Assembly (NCBI RefSeq): GCF_002706745.1
Contig: NZ_CP017702.1
Coordinates: forward strand, 744,001-808,000
Length of the DNA: 64,000 nt
Reading direction: 5' to 3'
From: Companilactobacillus farciminis KCTC 3681 = DSM 20184
GTDB taxonomy: Bacteria; Bacillota; Bacilli; Lactobacillales; Lactobacillaceae
A program made the translations under genes and the position numbers. This document shows positions 1-8,439 of this stretch, one piece after another; position 1 is the stretch's first letter, and each line of letters opens with the position of its first letter. Below the pieces are notes generated by a model. The model made no database searches. It was not told the DNA's origin and saw only the letters and a list, made by a program, of their open reading frames with translations.

Positions 1-1373
1 GAATGACAGACAACCCATATATGCAAGAAAGAGCAGCCGATGTACGCGATGTCACAAAGCGTGTTATGGCTCATCTACTAGGTGTAGCATTACCAAATCC
101 AGCATTGATCGACCACGAAGTCGTTATCGTTGCTCATGATTTGACACCAAGTGATACTGCTCAATTAAACAAAAAGTATGTTAAAGGTTTCGTTACTGAT
201 ATTGGTGGTCGTACAGCCCACTCAGCTATTATGGCTCGTTCTTTGGAACTACCTGCTGTTGTTGGTACAGATACAATCACTAAAGACGTTAAAGAAGGCG
301 ATACAGTCATCGTTGATGGTTTAGACGGTGCTGCAATTGTTGAACCTACTGATGACGATATCAAACATTACACTGAATTAGCCAAGAAGTTTGCCGAAGA
401 AAAAGCAGAATGGGAAAAATTAAAGGACGAACCTTCAGTTACAGCTGATGGCAATCACTTTGACATTGCTGCTAATATCGGTACTCCTGATGATTTACAA
501 GGTGTTATTGAAAATGGTGCCGAAGGTGTCGGTTTGTATCGTACAGAATTCTTGTACATGCAATCAGATAAACTTCCAACTGAAGATGATCAATTTGAGG
601 CCTACAAGAAGGTTCTTGAAGGAATGAAAGGTAAGCCAGTCGTTGTCCGTACAATGGATATCGGTGGTGACAAACACTTGCCATACCTACCACTTCCAGA
701 AGAAATGAACCCATTCCTAGGTTACCGTGCTATCCGTATCAGTTTGGATAGACAAGAAATCTTCAGAACACAACTAAGAGCCTTGCTACGTGCATCTGCT
801 TTTGGTAACTTACGTATCATGTTCCCAATGATTGGTACATTGCAAGAATTTAGAGATGCTAAGAAGGTCTTTGAAGAAGAAAAGGCTAACTTAGTTAACG
901 ACGGCGTTAAGGTTTCCGACGACATTCAATTAGGAATGATGATGGAAGTTCCTGCAGCTGCTGTTCTTGCTGACCAATTTGCTAAAGAAGTTGACTTCTT
1001 CAGTATTGGAACAAATGATTTGATTCAATATACTATGGCTGCTGATCGTGGTAATGAACACGTTTCATACCTATACCAACCATATAACCCTTCAATCTTG
1101 AGATTGATCAAACATGTTATTGAATCAGCTCATAAAGAAGGCAAGTGGGCTGGTATGTGTGGTGAAGCTGCTGGTGACAACACAATGCTTCCACTACTAT
1201 TGAGCATGGGTCTTGATGAATACTCAATGAGTGCAACATCAGTACTTCGTGTAAGAAGTTTGATGAAGAAGTTGAGCACAAAGGACTTAGCTACATTAGC
1301 TGACCGTGCTGTTAATGAATCAATCACTAATGAAGATAACAAGAAGCTTGTTGAAGAATATCTAAACAAGTAA
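1..1373 (+). CDS. ptsI: Phosphoenolpyruvate-protein phosphotransferase (PTS enzyme I), 5' truncated by window edge
   Basis: Enzyme I takes phosphate from phosphoenolpyruvate and passes it to HPr, starting the PTS sugar-uptake cascade in the cytoplasm. About 456 residues are visible, against about 575 in the family, so roughly the first 120 residues lie upstream of the window. The phosphohistidine motif [12 protein letters not shown] is present (His at about residue 73 of the fragment). The PEP-binding TIM barrel follows, with [12 protein letters not shown], the metal/PEP segment [17 protein letters not shown] and the catalytic-Cys loop GMCGEAAGD. The ptsH gene is expected just upstream. An intrinsic terminator follows directly, so this is the last gene of its operon. 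The in-frame ATG at position 3 is internal, not the start. Confidence 0.97.
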   Translation, partial: MTDNPYMQERAADVRDVTKRVMAHLLGVALPNPALIDHEVVIVAHDLTPSDTAQLNKKYVKGFVTDIGGRTAHSAIMARSLELPAVVGTDTITKDVKEGDTVIVDGLDGAAIVEPTDDDIKHYTELAKKFAEEKAEWEKLKDEPSVTADGNHFDIAANIGTPDDLQGVIENGAEGVGLYRTEFLYMQSDKLPTEDDQFEAYKKVLEGMKGKPVVVRTMDIGGDKHLPYLPLPEEMNPFLGYRAIRISLDRQEIFRTQLRALLRASAFGNLRIMFPMIGTLQEFRDAKKVFEEEKANLVNDGVKVSDDIQLGMMMEVPAAAVLADQFAKEVDFFSIGTNDLIQYTMAADRGNEHVSYLYQPYNPSILRLIKHVIESAHKEGKWAGMCGEAAGDNTMLPLLLSMGLDEYSMSATSVLRVRSLMKKLSTKDLATLADRAVNESITNEDNKKLVEEYLNK

Positions 1374-1381
1374 TTTGTATT

Positions 1382-1418
1382 AAAAAAAAGAGTTCGCATT
1401 TTGCGAGCTCTTTTTTTT
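1382..1418 (+). terminator. Intrinsic terminator after ptsI (works in both directions)
   Basis: An A-run and the stem half GAGTTCGC pair with GCGAGCTC followed by eight T. It ends ptsI transcription, and the A/T symmetry lets it also serve the convergent tetR gene. Confidence 0.85.
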
Positions 1419-1419
1419 G

Positions 1420-1995
1420 TTAAAATTTTCCATTTAATAAAGCATTTAAGTAATCATCGGCTGTTTTAGTATCAATTTCAGGTTCATCGAATAGACACCA
1501 TTCGAGCATCCCAATTAACAGATCGCTGAAAAAACGTGACAGCATTTTGGCAGGAACTTGATTGGAAGGATTGTCAGCACAATATTGGTAGACTACCTTG
1601 TTGACCTCGTTTTTTAAATATCCGGACATATTGTGCCAAAGGTGTGAATTAACTCCATTATTTTGCTTAATGCTGTTCAAAAGTGATTCATTGCTGTGGA
1701 AAAATCCCAGTAATAAATTAAAAACGTTCACCAAAGTATTACGATCAGAGGTATCCTTTGATAACTGTTCGAGTACATCTTTAGCAATGTAGGACCAGAG
1801 ATATTGAAGTAAGTCGATTTTGTCATCGAAATAGTTGTAAAAGGTAGCTCTTGGGTATTCGCTTCTTTGGCAAATATCATTAACTGTGATTTTATCAAAT
1901 TCTTTTTCGCTTAATTCCTCAAACATAGCAATTCGAAAAGCTTTTAATGTTCTTTTAGCTCCTAAGGTCAGGTGTTTAGTCACATCTATCTTCAT
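1420..1995 (-). CDS. TetR/AcrR family transcriptional regulator
   Basis: A DNA-binding repressor of the TetR fold, 191 residues from the chosen start. The N-terminal helix-turn-helix is clear: ITVNDICQRSEYPRATFYNYFDDK is the standard TetR recognition region, with its T/S-Y-Y/F-F-x-x-K ending. The remaining 130 or so residues form the helical ligand/dimer domain and contain no motif I recognise. The ATG at 1995 is preceded by a GGGGGAA ribosome site at good spacing; a TTG five codons upstream overlaps that site and is less likely. It is divergent from the MMPL exporter gene starting near 2406, so it probably controls that pump and itself. The ligand is unknown. Confidence 0.88.
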   Translation of the reverse strand: MKIDVTKHLTLGAKRTLKAFRIAMFEELSEKEFDKITVNDICQRSEYPRATFYNYFDDKIDLLQYLWSYIAKDVLEQLSKDTSDRNTLVNVFNLLLGFFHSNESLLNSIKQNNGVNSHLWHNMSGYLKNEVNKVVYQYCADNPSNQVPAKMLSRFFSDLLIGMLEWCLFDEPEIDTKTADDYLNALLNGKF

Positions 1996-2058
1996 ATATA
2001 TTTCCCCCAAATGAAATCTAATTTAAGCCTAACATAAGAATTTCCTTGATTCCATATT

Positions 2059-2094
2059 CACTAATGTCTAAATTTTTGCATATTTAAATAAGTG
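2059..2094. promoter_or_regulatory. Imperfect inverted repeat in the tetR-exporter intergenic region, candidate operator
   Basis: The 410-bp gap between tetR and the exporter gene contains an imperfect dyad: CACTAATGTCTAAAT on the left matches ATTTAAATAAGTG inverted on the right. It lies about 65 bp upstream of tetR, a usual place for TetR autoregulation. Apart from several AT-rich possible -10 sequences I see no gene in this gap. Assignment as operator is inference only. Confidence 0.25.
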
Positions 2095-2405
2095 TCAAAA
2101 TATGAGCTAATATAAAATTATTGTCTCTTGTATAAATAAACCGATAATTTTATGATTGAGAATGAATTTTCAGAAAGTATATATTCGATATTCATAATTG
2201 TGATATGCATTGCAAATTTCTAGTAATAAAAAGATTAATATGGCATGATACGCATGAGGAAATATGAACATGGATGTGGTGATTATGCCGAATTAAATTT
2301 AATGATCTTAATCAATTTATTGTAGTGATGTCTGCATTATCATGACTAATAAATTCGAGAAAGGAAAAACTATATTTTTTCTGATTATGTATAAAGCATA
2401 ATTCC

Positions 2406-5400
2406 GTGTTTGATATAGTAGCTATTCTTGTGGGAAAGATTAAAAATAAGTATCTTATAGCGTTAATTGGCTGGATCATTGTGGTAGTAGCAGCGTTAGT
2501 AATGATGCCTAATGTTTCGCAATTGGTCAGAAACAAGGGGAATATCACTTTACCTAGTTATACCGAAAGTCAAAAAGCCTCAAAGATTGAAAAGAAGGCT
2601 AATGGCAATAAATCGGTTATTACTTATACCGTTGTCTTCAAAAATGGCAATGGTGCCAAATTAACTCCCAGTCAATCGAGTAAAATTGATAATAAACTAA
2701 ATCAATTGAGCAGTGAAAAATCGCTGAAAATTAAAAAGGTCATGGGTCCTAGCGATAACGCTCAAACTAAGAAACAGTTGATTGCAAAGGATAAAACGAC
2801 TCAGTTGGCTCAAGTGACTGTCAAAGATGACAAAGCAGTTGGTCAACAAGTTAATAAATTAAAGAATCAACTTAAGATTTCGGGAATTAAAACGTATGTA
2901 ACTGGTGCCGATGTGTTGAACGATGAATTCTCAACGGTTACAGAAAAGGGAATTCAAAAAACTGAAGTAATTGCGATAATTTTCATCTTTATCGTTTTGA
3001 TCTTAGTTTTCCGTTCACCAATAGTTCCATTGATTTCCTTGCTAAACGTTGGTGTGGCCTTTGTTACATCGTTAAGTATCGTCATGAATCTTGCAGAAAA
3101 GATGAATTTCCCAATTTCTAACTTTACCCAAGTATTTTTAGTAGTGGTCTTGTTTGGTATTGGAACTGATTATAATATTTTGCTCTACAATTACTTTAAA
3201 GGAGCGTTGGCTCGGGGATTGTCGGCTAAAGAAGCGGCTCACGATGCTCAAATACATGGTGGTCGAACGATCCTTTACAGTGGAATTTCTGTTTTAATTG
3301 GATTTTCCGTTCTTTCGTTAGCTAAATTCTCCTTCTATCAAAGTGCTGTCGGAGTAGCTATCGGTGTACTAGTTTTATTAGCTGTCTTATTGACTTTGAA
3401 CATGTTCTTTATGCAGGCTTTAGGCAAGAAAATGTTTTGGCCAAGTAAAGTCAATGCAGGTGGTGGCAAGAGTCACATCTGGTATGGATTATCACGTGCT
3501 GCTCTAGCATATCCAGTAGTTATCTTAGGAATTATTGCCGTAGCAGCAGTTCCTTTCTTGATGAACGATAGTTCAACTTTGAACTTCAATAATGCCGATG
3601 AGGTGCCTGACAGCTATCAAGCTAAATATGGCTACAAAGTTATTCAAAGTCATTTCAGTAAAGGTATGTCGGCTCCAGCAACGATTTATATTCAAAGCAA
3701 ATCTAAATTAACGACTCAAGAAAATTTAGCTGATATTGACAAATTAACTCAATATCTTAAGCAAGAACCAGGTGTTAAGACAGTTACTTCAGCCACTCAA
3801 CCTGGTGGTTCAAAAATCAAGAGTATGTACTTAAAGAATCAATTAGTAACGATTACTAATGGTTTGAACACTTCAACTAAGGGTCTAGAAAAAATCAAAT
3901 CTGGTTTGAACTCAGCCAGTTCGCAATTACAAAGTGCCAATATCAGTGGCAGTGTTTCGCAAGTTCAAGAGTTAGCGGATGGAACTAGTCAATTGCAAGC
4001 CGGTGCACAACAATTATCCAGTGGAATTGATCAATATACTTCTGGTGTTTCAACTGTTAATAATGGCTTGCAAAGCGCTAATAGTCAGTTGCCTACGTTG
4101 AGTAGTGGCGTTTCGACTTTAACAAGTAGCTCACAACAATTAACATCTGGATTAAGCCAACTACAATCACAAGTTAGTGCTTTATCAGGACAAGCTACAC
4201 AATTATTGACCTTACTACAAAGTTCAGGACAAGATACTAGTGCTGCAGCTGGTGAGATCAGTCAATTACAAAGTGCTATTAGTCAATTGAGCAGTGGTTC
4301 TAGCGCTGTTTCAAGTGGAATGAGTCAATTACAAGGACAAATTCCTACCTTGACTTCAGGAATGTCACAACTAGCCAGTGGTACTAATACGTTGGTAGCA
4401 TCCAATTCAACTTTGACTAGTGGTGGACAAAGTTTAGCTACTGGTTCAGCAACTGTTAATAGCGGTGTTCAACAAATGAATACTCAATTCAAACAAATGA
4501 GTTCTCAAGTTACACAGTTGGAAGAAGGTCTAGTTTCTGCCGACAGTGGATTAGAGACGATTGCTAACGGTAACACGACTATGAAGACTTATTTGGATGG
4601 TTTACGTAAGTCTTACGTTGGTGATACCTTCTATCTACCTAAAGAGACTATTAAGAGTAAAGCTTTCAAACCAGCATTGAATGCTTATATGGATAACAAT
4701 CGTAAGATTGCTACAATTACTCTAGTCTTCAAGGGTGATCCTAATAGTGAGACTACTTCTAAGCAATTGAAGACGATTCAAACTGATATGAAAGCTCAAC
4801 TAAAACACAGTTCATTGAAGAATGCTAGAGTGGCTGTCGGTGGTGAAACTTCTCAAAATAATGATTTGAGAACCTTAGCTAACGGCGACTTTGGAAGAAC
4901 AGCTTTGATCATGACTATCGGTATCGGAATTGCCTTGATTGTTGTTACTGAATCAATCTTGCAACCAATGACAATTATTGGAACTTTGTTGTTAGCATAC
5001 GAAGCTGCTTTAGGTATTACGAGAATCTTCTCAAAGAGTGTGCTTGGTGACAACTTATTGAGTTGGAACACACCGTTCTTTACCTTCATCATGTTGATGG
5101 CTTTGGGTGTCGATTACAGTATCTTCTTGATGGTCAGATTCAAGGATGAACCAATGCCTGATTTGAAAGATCGAATGCTCAACGCAGCTACTGCCATTGG
5201 AACCGTGGTTATTTCAGCGGCTATCATTTTGAGCGGTACCTTCGCTGCTTTGATTCCTTCAGGTGTTACAACCTTGATTCAAGTGGCCTTAGGTGTAATC
5301 TTTGGTTTGATTATCTTAGTCATTATCTTGCCATTGACCTTGTCGTCATTGATCAGTTTGACTAAGTGGCACGATGACCGTATGATTCATCGTAAGAAAC

Positions 5401-5453
5401 CAGAGAAGAAATCTGCTAAAAAAGCTGACTCTGGGGATGCCAAAACTGAATAG
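2406..5453 (+). CDS. MMPL/RND-family transporter with repetitive extracellular insert
   Basis: A large integral membrane exporter of the MMPL branch of the RND superfamily (1015 residues), expected to use the proton gradient. Layout: one N-terminal membrane helix (about 12-35), an extracellular domain, a membrane block at about 195-345 with the GIGTDYNILLYNYFKGAL motif, another helix near 370-390, a second extracellular region, and a second membrane block at about 835-980 with the matching ALGVDYSIFLMVRFKDE motif. The paired GxxxDY motifs are the family's proton-relay signature. Residues about 490-740 form an S/G/Q/L-rich heptad-like repeat (units such as SQLQSG, SGMSQL) resembling YhgE/Pip-type coiled segments. 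The GTG start has no clear ribosome site nearby; a GTG at 2430 is an alternative. The divergent TetR gene is the likely regulator. Substrate unknown (drug or lipid). Confidence 0.9.
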   Translation: MFDIVAILVGKIKNKYLIALIGWIIVVVAALVMMPNVSQLVRNKGNITLPSYTESQKASKIEKKANGNKSVITYTVVFKNGNGAKLTPSQSSKIDNKLNQLSSEKSLKIKKVMGPSDNAQTKKQLIAKDKTTQLAQVTVKDDKAVGQQVNKLKNQLKISGIKTYVTGADVLNDEFSTVTEKGIQKTEVIAIIFIFIVLILVFRSPIVPLISLLNVGVAFVTSLSIVMNLAEKMNFPISNFTQVFLVVVLFGIGTDYNILLYNYFKGALARGLSAKEAAHDAQIHGGRTILYSGISVLIGFSVLSLAKFSFYQSAVGVAIGVLVLLAVLLTLNMFFMQALGKKMFWPSKVNAGGGKSHIWYGLSRAALAYPVVILGIIAVAAVPFLMNDSSTLNFNNADEVPDSYQAKYGYKVIQSHFSKGMSAPATIYIQSKSKLTTQENLADIDKLTQYLKQEPGVKTVTSATQPGGSKIKSMYLKNQLVTITNGLNTSTKGLEKIKSGLNSASSQLQSANISGSVSQVQELADGTSQLQAGAQQLSSGIDQYTSGVSTVNNGLQSANSQLPTLSSGVSTLTSSSQQLTSGLSQLQSQVSALSGQATQLLTLLQSSGQDTSAAAGEISQLQSAISQLSSGSSAVSSGMSQLQGQIPTLTSGMSQLASGTNTLVASNSTLTSGGQSLATGSATVNSGVQQMNTQFKQMSSQVTQLEEGLVSADSGLETIANGNTTMKTYLDGLRKSYVGDTFYLPKETIKSKAFKPALNAYMDNNRKIATITLVFKGDPNSETTSKQLKTIQTDMKAQLKHSSLKNARVAVGGETSQNNDLRTLANGDFGRTALIMTIGIGIALIVVTESILQPMTIIGTLLLAYEAALGITRIFSKSVLGDNLLSWNTPFFTFIMLMALGVDYSIFLMVRFKDEPMPDLKDRMLNAATAIGTVVISAAIILSGTFAALIPSGVTTLIQVALGVIFGLIILVIILPLTLSSLISLTKWHDDRMIHRKKPEKKSAKKADSGDAKTE

Positions 5454-5473
5454 AATTAATTTTTAAAAAGATA

Positions 5474-5831
5474 GAGAACATTTTAGAATAATAGTCCGAT
5501 AAGACTGTATTCTGGTTCTTTCTTAGTTTCGGTTAGTAGTAATATTCCGTCCTCCATAGCAAAGAAAATTTGGCTGGAACGCTGTGGACACGACTTGGAG
5601 CCTTTGCTAAGCCCAAGTTCGGGCAAAGTCTTCAAGCTCGGTCTTTCACTAGGCAATAAATTGCCAAGAGAAATTTATTGCTTAGTGAAAGGTCAATCTT
5701 GGAGATGATTCCCGGGTCTGGAATTAGCTTCAAGTTGCGCCCAGTACGTTCCAGCATCCACAAAGCAGAACGGACGACGACATTTAACGGTAACCTAACT
5801 TAAGAAGGAACTGTATTCTGAAAATGTTCTC
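5474..5831. repeat. Palindromic structured element, copy 1 (358 bp, MITE- or ncRNA-like)
   Basis: This fills the 433-bp gap between the exporter and the next gene. The ends are near-perfect inverted repeats: GAGAACATTTTAGAATA at 5474-5490 and its complement at 5814-5831. Inside are further paired arms: CCGTCCTCC (5548-5556) with GCAGAACGG (5765-5773), and GCTGGAACG (5573-5581) with CGTTCCAGC (5747-5755). Two inner hairpins follow: 5594-5607 with 5623-5636 (7 bp, a C/T mismatch, then 6 bp), and a 20-bp stem 5643-5662 with 5672-5691 that has one G-T pair. A second, shorter member with the same architecture lies at 10086-10278. No open reading frame fits. The run of seven T after 5831 makes the outer arms look like a terminator stem. 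Confidence 0.75.
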
Positions 5832-5886
5832 TTTTTTTGTAATTAGAAATTATGTTAACCTTAAATCATATTTACAGGGGGTATCT

Positions 5887-6228
5887 ATGAAAAATCGAGT
5901 CATTAAGAACTTTGTAATGTTCTTATTTTTTTGGACGATTATCGTTGTCGGATTGAATTTGTTGCATGGGAGAAGTTTTTGGACTCATCTTCCTTGGGAA
6001 GTTTATCTTATTTTCCTATTGTCGCTGCTTCAATTGACAACTGCTTTGAGCAAAAAAGTTATTTCAAGTATAGATTTTGTGATTTTCTTTGTGTATACGG
6101 TGATAAACAGTAGTTATTTTGGATACACCAATTGGACTTCACTAGTGATTTTTGCAATTATGGCGTTGTTTTTCACGGCAATTACAATATTTATTGGAAA
6201 TCAGTTTAAAAAAGGAGACCATCGATGA
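5887..6228 (+). CDS. Small membrane protein of unknown function, four predicted helices
   Basis: A 113-residue hydrophobic protein with about four membrane segments (residues about 8-26, 36-54, 59-78 and 83-105), short loops and a basic C-terminus. It resembles the small DUF3021-like membrane proteins in general layout, but I cannot assign a family. I chose the ATG at 5887 because an AGGGGG ribosome site precedes it. An in-frame ATG at 5824 lies in the arm of the palindromic element and has no such site. Its stop overlaps the start of the following lipoprotein gene (ATGA), so the two are translationally coupled and probably act together at the membrane. Confidence 0.7.
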   Translation: MKNRVIKNFVMFLFFWTIIVVGLNLLHGRSFWTHLPWEVYLIFLLSLLQLTTALSKKVISSIDFVIFFVYTVINSSYFGYTNWTSLVIFAIMALFFTAITIFIGNQFKKGDHR

Positions 6229-6977
6229 AAAAACTCCTTGGTTTGCTGGCGTTGTTGACGCTAGTTTTGGCGGGGTGTAGTTCTCAAAAACAACCCCGAG
6301 ATACAAAAGAACAGACTAAATTGATTCAGAAAAATAAAAAGGCATGGAATAACAAGCTGAAAAAAACTCAAGTAATAAAATTTCCAGGTGAAAAAATTAT
6401 TTCCGTACCTTCAGGCTATAACGATGAAGATATGTCGTTGGCACGTTTCAAAAGTGGCAGTCAATTGGTCGTTAAAGCTAGGGTCATTAATCTAGAGCCA
6501 GAACCAACACGTGTCTTAACACCGGAGACTAAAGCATCAATCTATATTGATAAGGTTATTCAAGGAGACAAGTCTTTGAATAATTCAACGGTTAAAACGG
6601 AATTTTCGGGAGGTTTGATTCGTGCTCAAAATTATTTGGTGAATGTTGAAGGTCAATATACTGGTGAACAATTTGGAGTTAAAGATCCACAAACGCTAGT
6701 GTACGGACAAACTTTGACAAAGCCAATGCCCAAAATCGGTCAAACGGTGATTTTAGGATTAAATAAATTTCGTGCCATCAATGAACATCAAGAAAAAATG
6801 TATCAGAAAATGGGATTGACGGAGAACTTTTATACAATAAATAATCCAGAAGTCACTTTTTGGATTAAAAAAAATGGTAAATATCGTTTGAATAATCCAG
6901 CCTTCTATCAAGCCAAAAATCAGTCAAAGTATACGAATATTTTTAAAATTACCAAATATTTCAATCAAAATTTTTAA
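6225..6977 (+). CDS. Predicted lipoprotein of unknown function
   Basis: A 250-residue secreted lipoprotein. The signal peptide MKKLLGLLALLTLVLAGC ends in a classic lipobox (LVLAGC, lipidated Cys18), so the mature protein is anchored on the outer face of the membrane. The rest is Lys/Asn-rich and carries no motif I recognise; a beta-rich middle (about 80-200) is likely. The start overlaps the stop of the upstream four-helix membrane protein, suggesting a two-gene unit. Function unknown. Confidence 0.72.
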   Translation: MKKLLGLLALLTLVLAGCSSQKQPRDTKEQTKLIQKNKKAWNNKLKKTQVIKFPGEKIISVPSGYNDEDMSLARFKSGSQLVVKARVINLEPEPTRVLTPETKASIYIDKVIQGDKSLNNSTVKTEFSGGLIRAQNYLVNVEGQYTGEQFGVKDPQTLVYGQTLTKPMPKIGQTVILGLNKFRAINEHQEKMYQKMGLTENFYTINNPEVTFWIKKNGKYRLNNPAFYQAKNQSKYTNIFKITKYFNQNF

Positions 6978-7046
6978 TAAACTTTAAGTAAGTTTTAAAT
7001 ATTTTGCGAAAACCGAATAAAATATGCCATCCCTTTATAATTGAAG

Positions 7047-7071
7047 TATATATGATATAAATTCATATATA
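7047..7071. promoter_or_regulatory. Perfect AT-rich dyad just upstream of the SLAP protein gene
   Basis: TATATATGA and TCATATATA form a perfect 9-bp inverted repeat around a 7-bp centre, ending 24 bp before the TTG start. The position suits a repressor site or a 5'-leader hairpin. No regulator can be named from this alone. Confidence 0.3.
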
Positions 7072-7094
7072 TTAAAAGTATGGAGGGGTTTATA

Positions 7095-8390
7095 TTGAAA
7101 AAGAGTACATCATTACTATTTAGTGGATTGCTAGTTTCTGGTATGGTTCTTGGTACACTTCCAATGACACAGACTGTTCAAGCTGCTGATAAAGTTACTA
7201 CTCAAGCCGCTGCTAGTGTAACTAATAACGTTACTTATGAATACAATGGAGAAAAAGTTGGTCAAAAGACTTTACAAGGAACTGAAGGCCAACCATTAGG
7301 TTACTATCCAGATGGTTATATTTATTCTGGTAGTATCGCAAACTTCCAAAAAGATGGTGCTAACGTTACTGTTAACGTAACTAAGATGATTTCTGCAAAG
7401 GTTAATTACGTTGATCAAAACAATAACTTAGTTAATTCTGAAGTTGTTAATGGAGGAGACGGCAATAAGTATACTTTGACTGATATTCCAGCTGGTACTA
7501 CCTTGTTGAACGATGCTGACAAGACAATTACCTTGGAAAATGGTAAAGAATACAATATCAAAGTTAACAAACAAGTCTTCAATACAGTGATTTTCAAGAC
7601 TGCTGACAATACAGAAGTTGGTCGTGCTGAAATCTACAGCCAAAATGTTGGGGACACAGTTGATTTAACTGACAGCCAAATTCCTAGTGGTTATACAACA
7701 ACTACTAAATCAGTAACTTTGCAAAGCGACAACAATACACAAATCGTTACCGTAACAAAGAATGCTGATTCCGAACAACCAACTGGTGTCGTAACAGTTA
7801 AAGACCAAACAGCTCAACTATATACAAACTACGGTAATACTATCAGTGGTCGTACATTGGCAGCCAATAGTTCATGGAAATACTATGAATCAAAGACTAT
7901 CAAGGGTGAAACATACTACCGTGTTGCTACAAATGAATGGGTCAAAGCAAGCGATGTATCTGCTGAAGCTACAACAAGCAATGTCACACCATTTGACAAT
8001 ACTGTAACAACTAAGGATGCTATTACTAAAGTTTATACTAAAGATGGTCAAGCAGTTACTGGTCGTGCTTTGAATGCTAATTCAAGTTGGAAGACTGCTA
8101 ATAAATTAGTTCTAAATGACGAAACTTATTACCAAGTTGCTACAAATGAATGGGTCAAAGCAAGTGACGTAACAGTTAATAATGACACTACTGGAGTTAC
8201 ACCTGCTAAGGGCGTTGTTACAATCGGTGGCAGTGTTGCTCAATTGTACACTAAAGATGGTCAAGCAATTACTAGTCGTGCTTTAGGACCTAATAGTAAG
8301 TGGCAAACAGCTAATAAGATGGATCTAAAAGGTGAAACTTATTATCAAGTTGCTACAAATGAATGGGTTAAAGCAAGTAGTTTAGCCTAA
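7095..8390 (+). CDS. Secreted SLAP-repeat cell-surface protein
   Basis: A 431-residue exported protein. A signal peptide (to about TVQAA, residue 30) is followed by about 200 residues with two short beta modules (starting near ISAKVNYVDQNN and NTVIFKTADN) that look like MucBP/Ig-type units. Three C-terminal repeats of about 60 residues each show the pattern LYT..G..I/V..R.L..NS.W......L..ETYY.VATNEWVKAS. This is the lactobacillar SLAP domain, which binds the cell wall noncovalently; there is no LPXTG motif. The start is TTG at 7095, placed at ideal distance after GGAGGGG. The ATG at 7080 overlaps that site and is not used. A strong terminator follows, so the gene is monocistronic. The ligand of the N-terminal half is unknown. 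Confidence 0.85.
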   Translation: MKKSTSLLFSGLLVSGMVLGTLPMTQTVQAADKVTTQAAASVTNNVTYEYNGEKVGQKTLQGTEGQPLGYYPDGYIYSGSIANFQKDGANVTVNVTKMISAKVNYVDQNNNLVNSEVVNGGDGNKYTLTDIPAGTTLLNDADKTITLENGKEYNIKVNKQVFNTVIFKTADNTEVGRAEIYSQNVGDTVDLTDSQIPSGYTTTTKSVTLQSDNNTQIVTVTKNADSEQPTGVVTVKDQTAQLYTNYGNTISGRTLAANSSWKYYESKTIKGETYYRVATNEWVKASDVSAEATTSNVTPFDNTVTTKDAITKVYTKDGQAVTGRALNANSSWKTANKLVLNDETYYQVATNEWVKASDVTVNNDTTGVTPAKGVVTIGGSVAQLYTKDGQAITSRALGPNSKWQTANKMDLKGETYYQVATNEWVKASSLA

Positions 8391-8395
8391 TCAAA

Positions 8396-8439
8396 AAAAT
8401 CCTCACTAGAATGTAAAAATTCTAATGAGGATTTTTTTT
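8396..8439. terminator. Bidirectional terminator between the SLAP gene and the glycosyltransferase gene
   Basis: AATCCTCACTAGAA pairs with TTCTAATGAGGATT (one mismatch), with A-runs before and T-runs after the stem. It ends both convergent genes. Confidence 0.88.

Noticed and set aside
2388..2402. Four-codon leader peptide ATG TAT AAA GCA TAA just before the exporter gene
   Set aside because: Too short to judge, and the nearest AAAGGA is over 20 nt away.
5824..5886. N-terminal extension of the four-helix protein (start at 5824)
   Set aside because: The extension lies in the arm of the palindromic element and lacks a ribosome site; the ATG at 5887 has AGGGGG.
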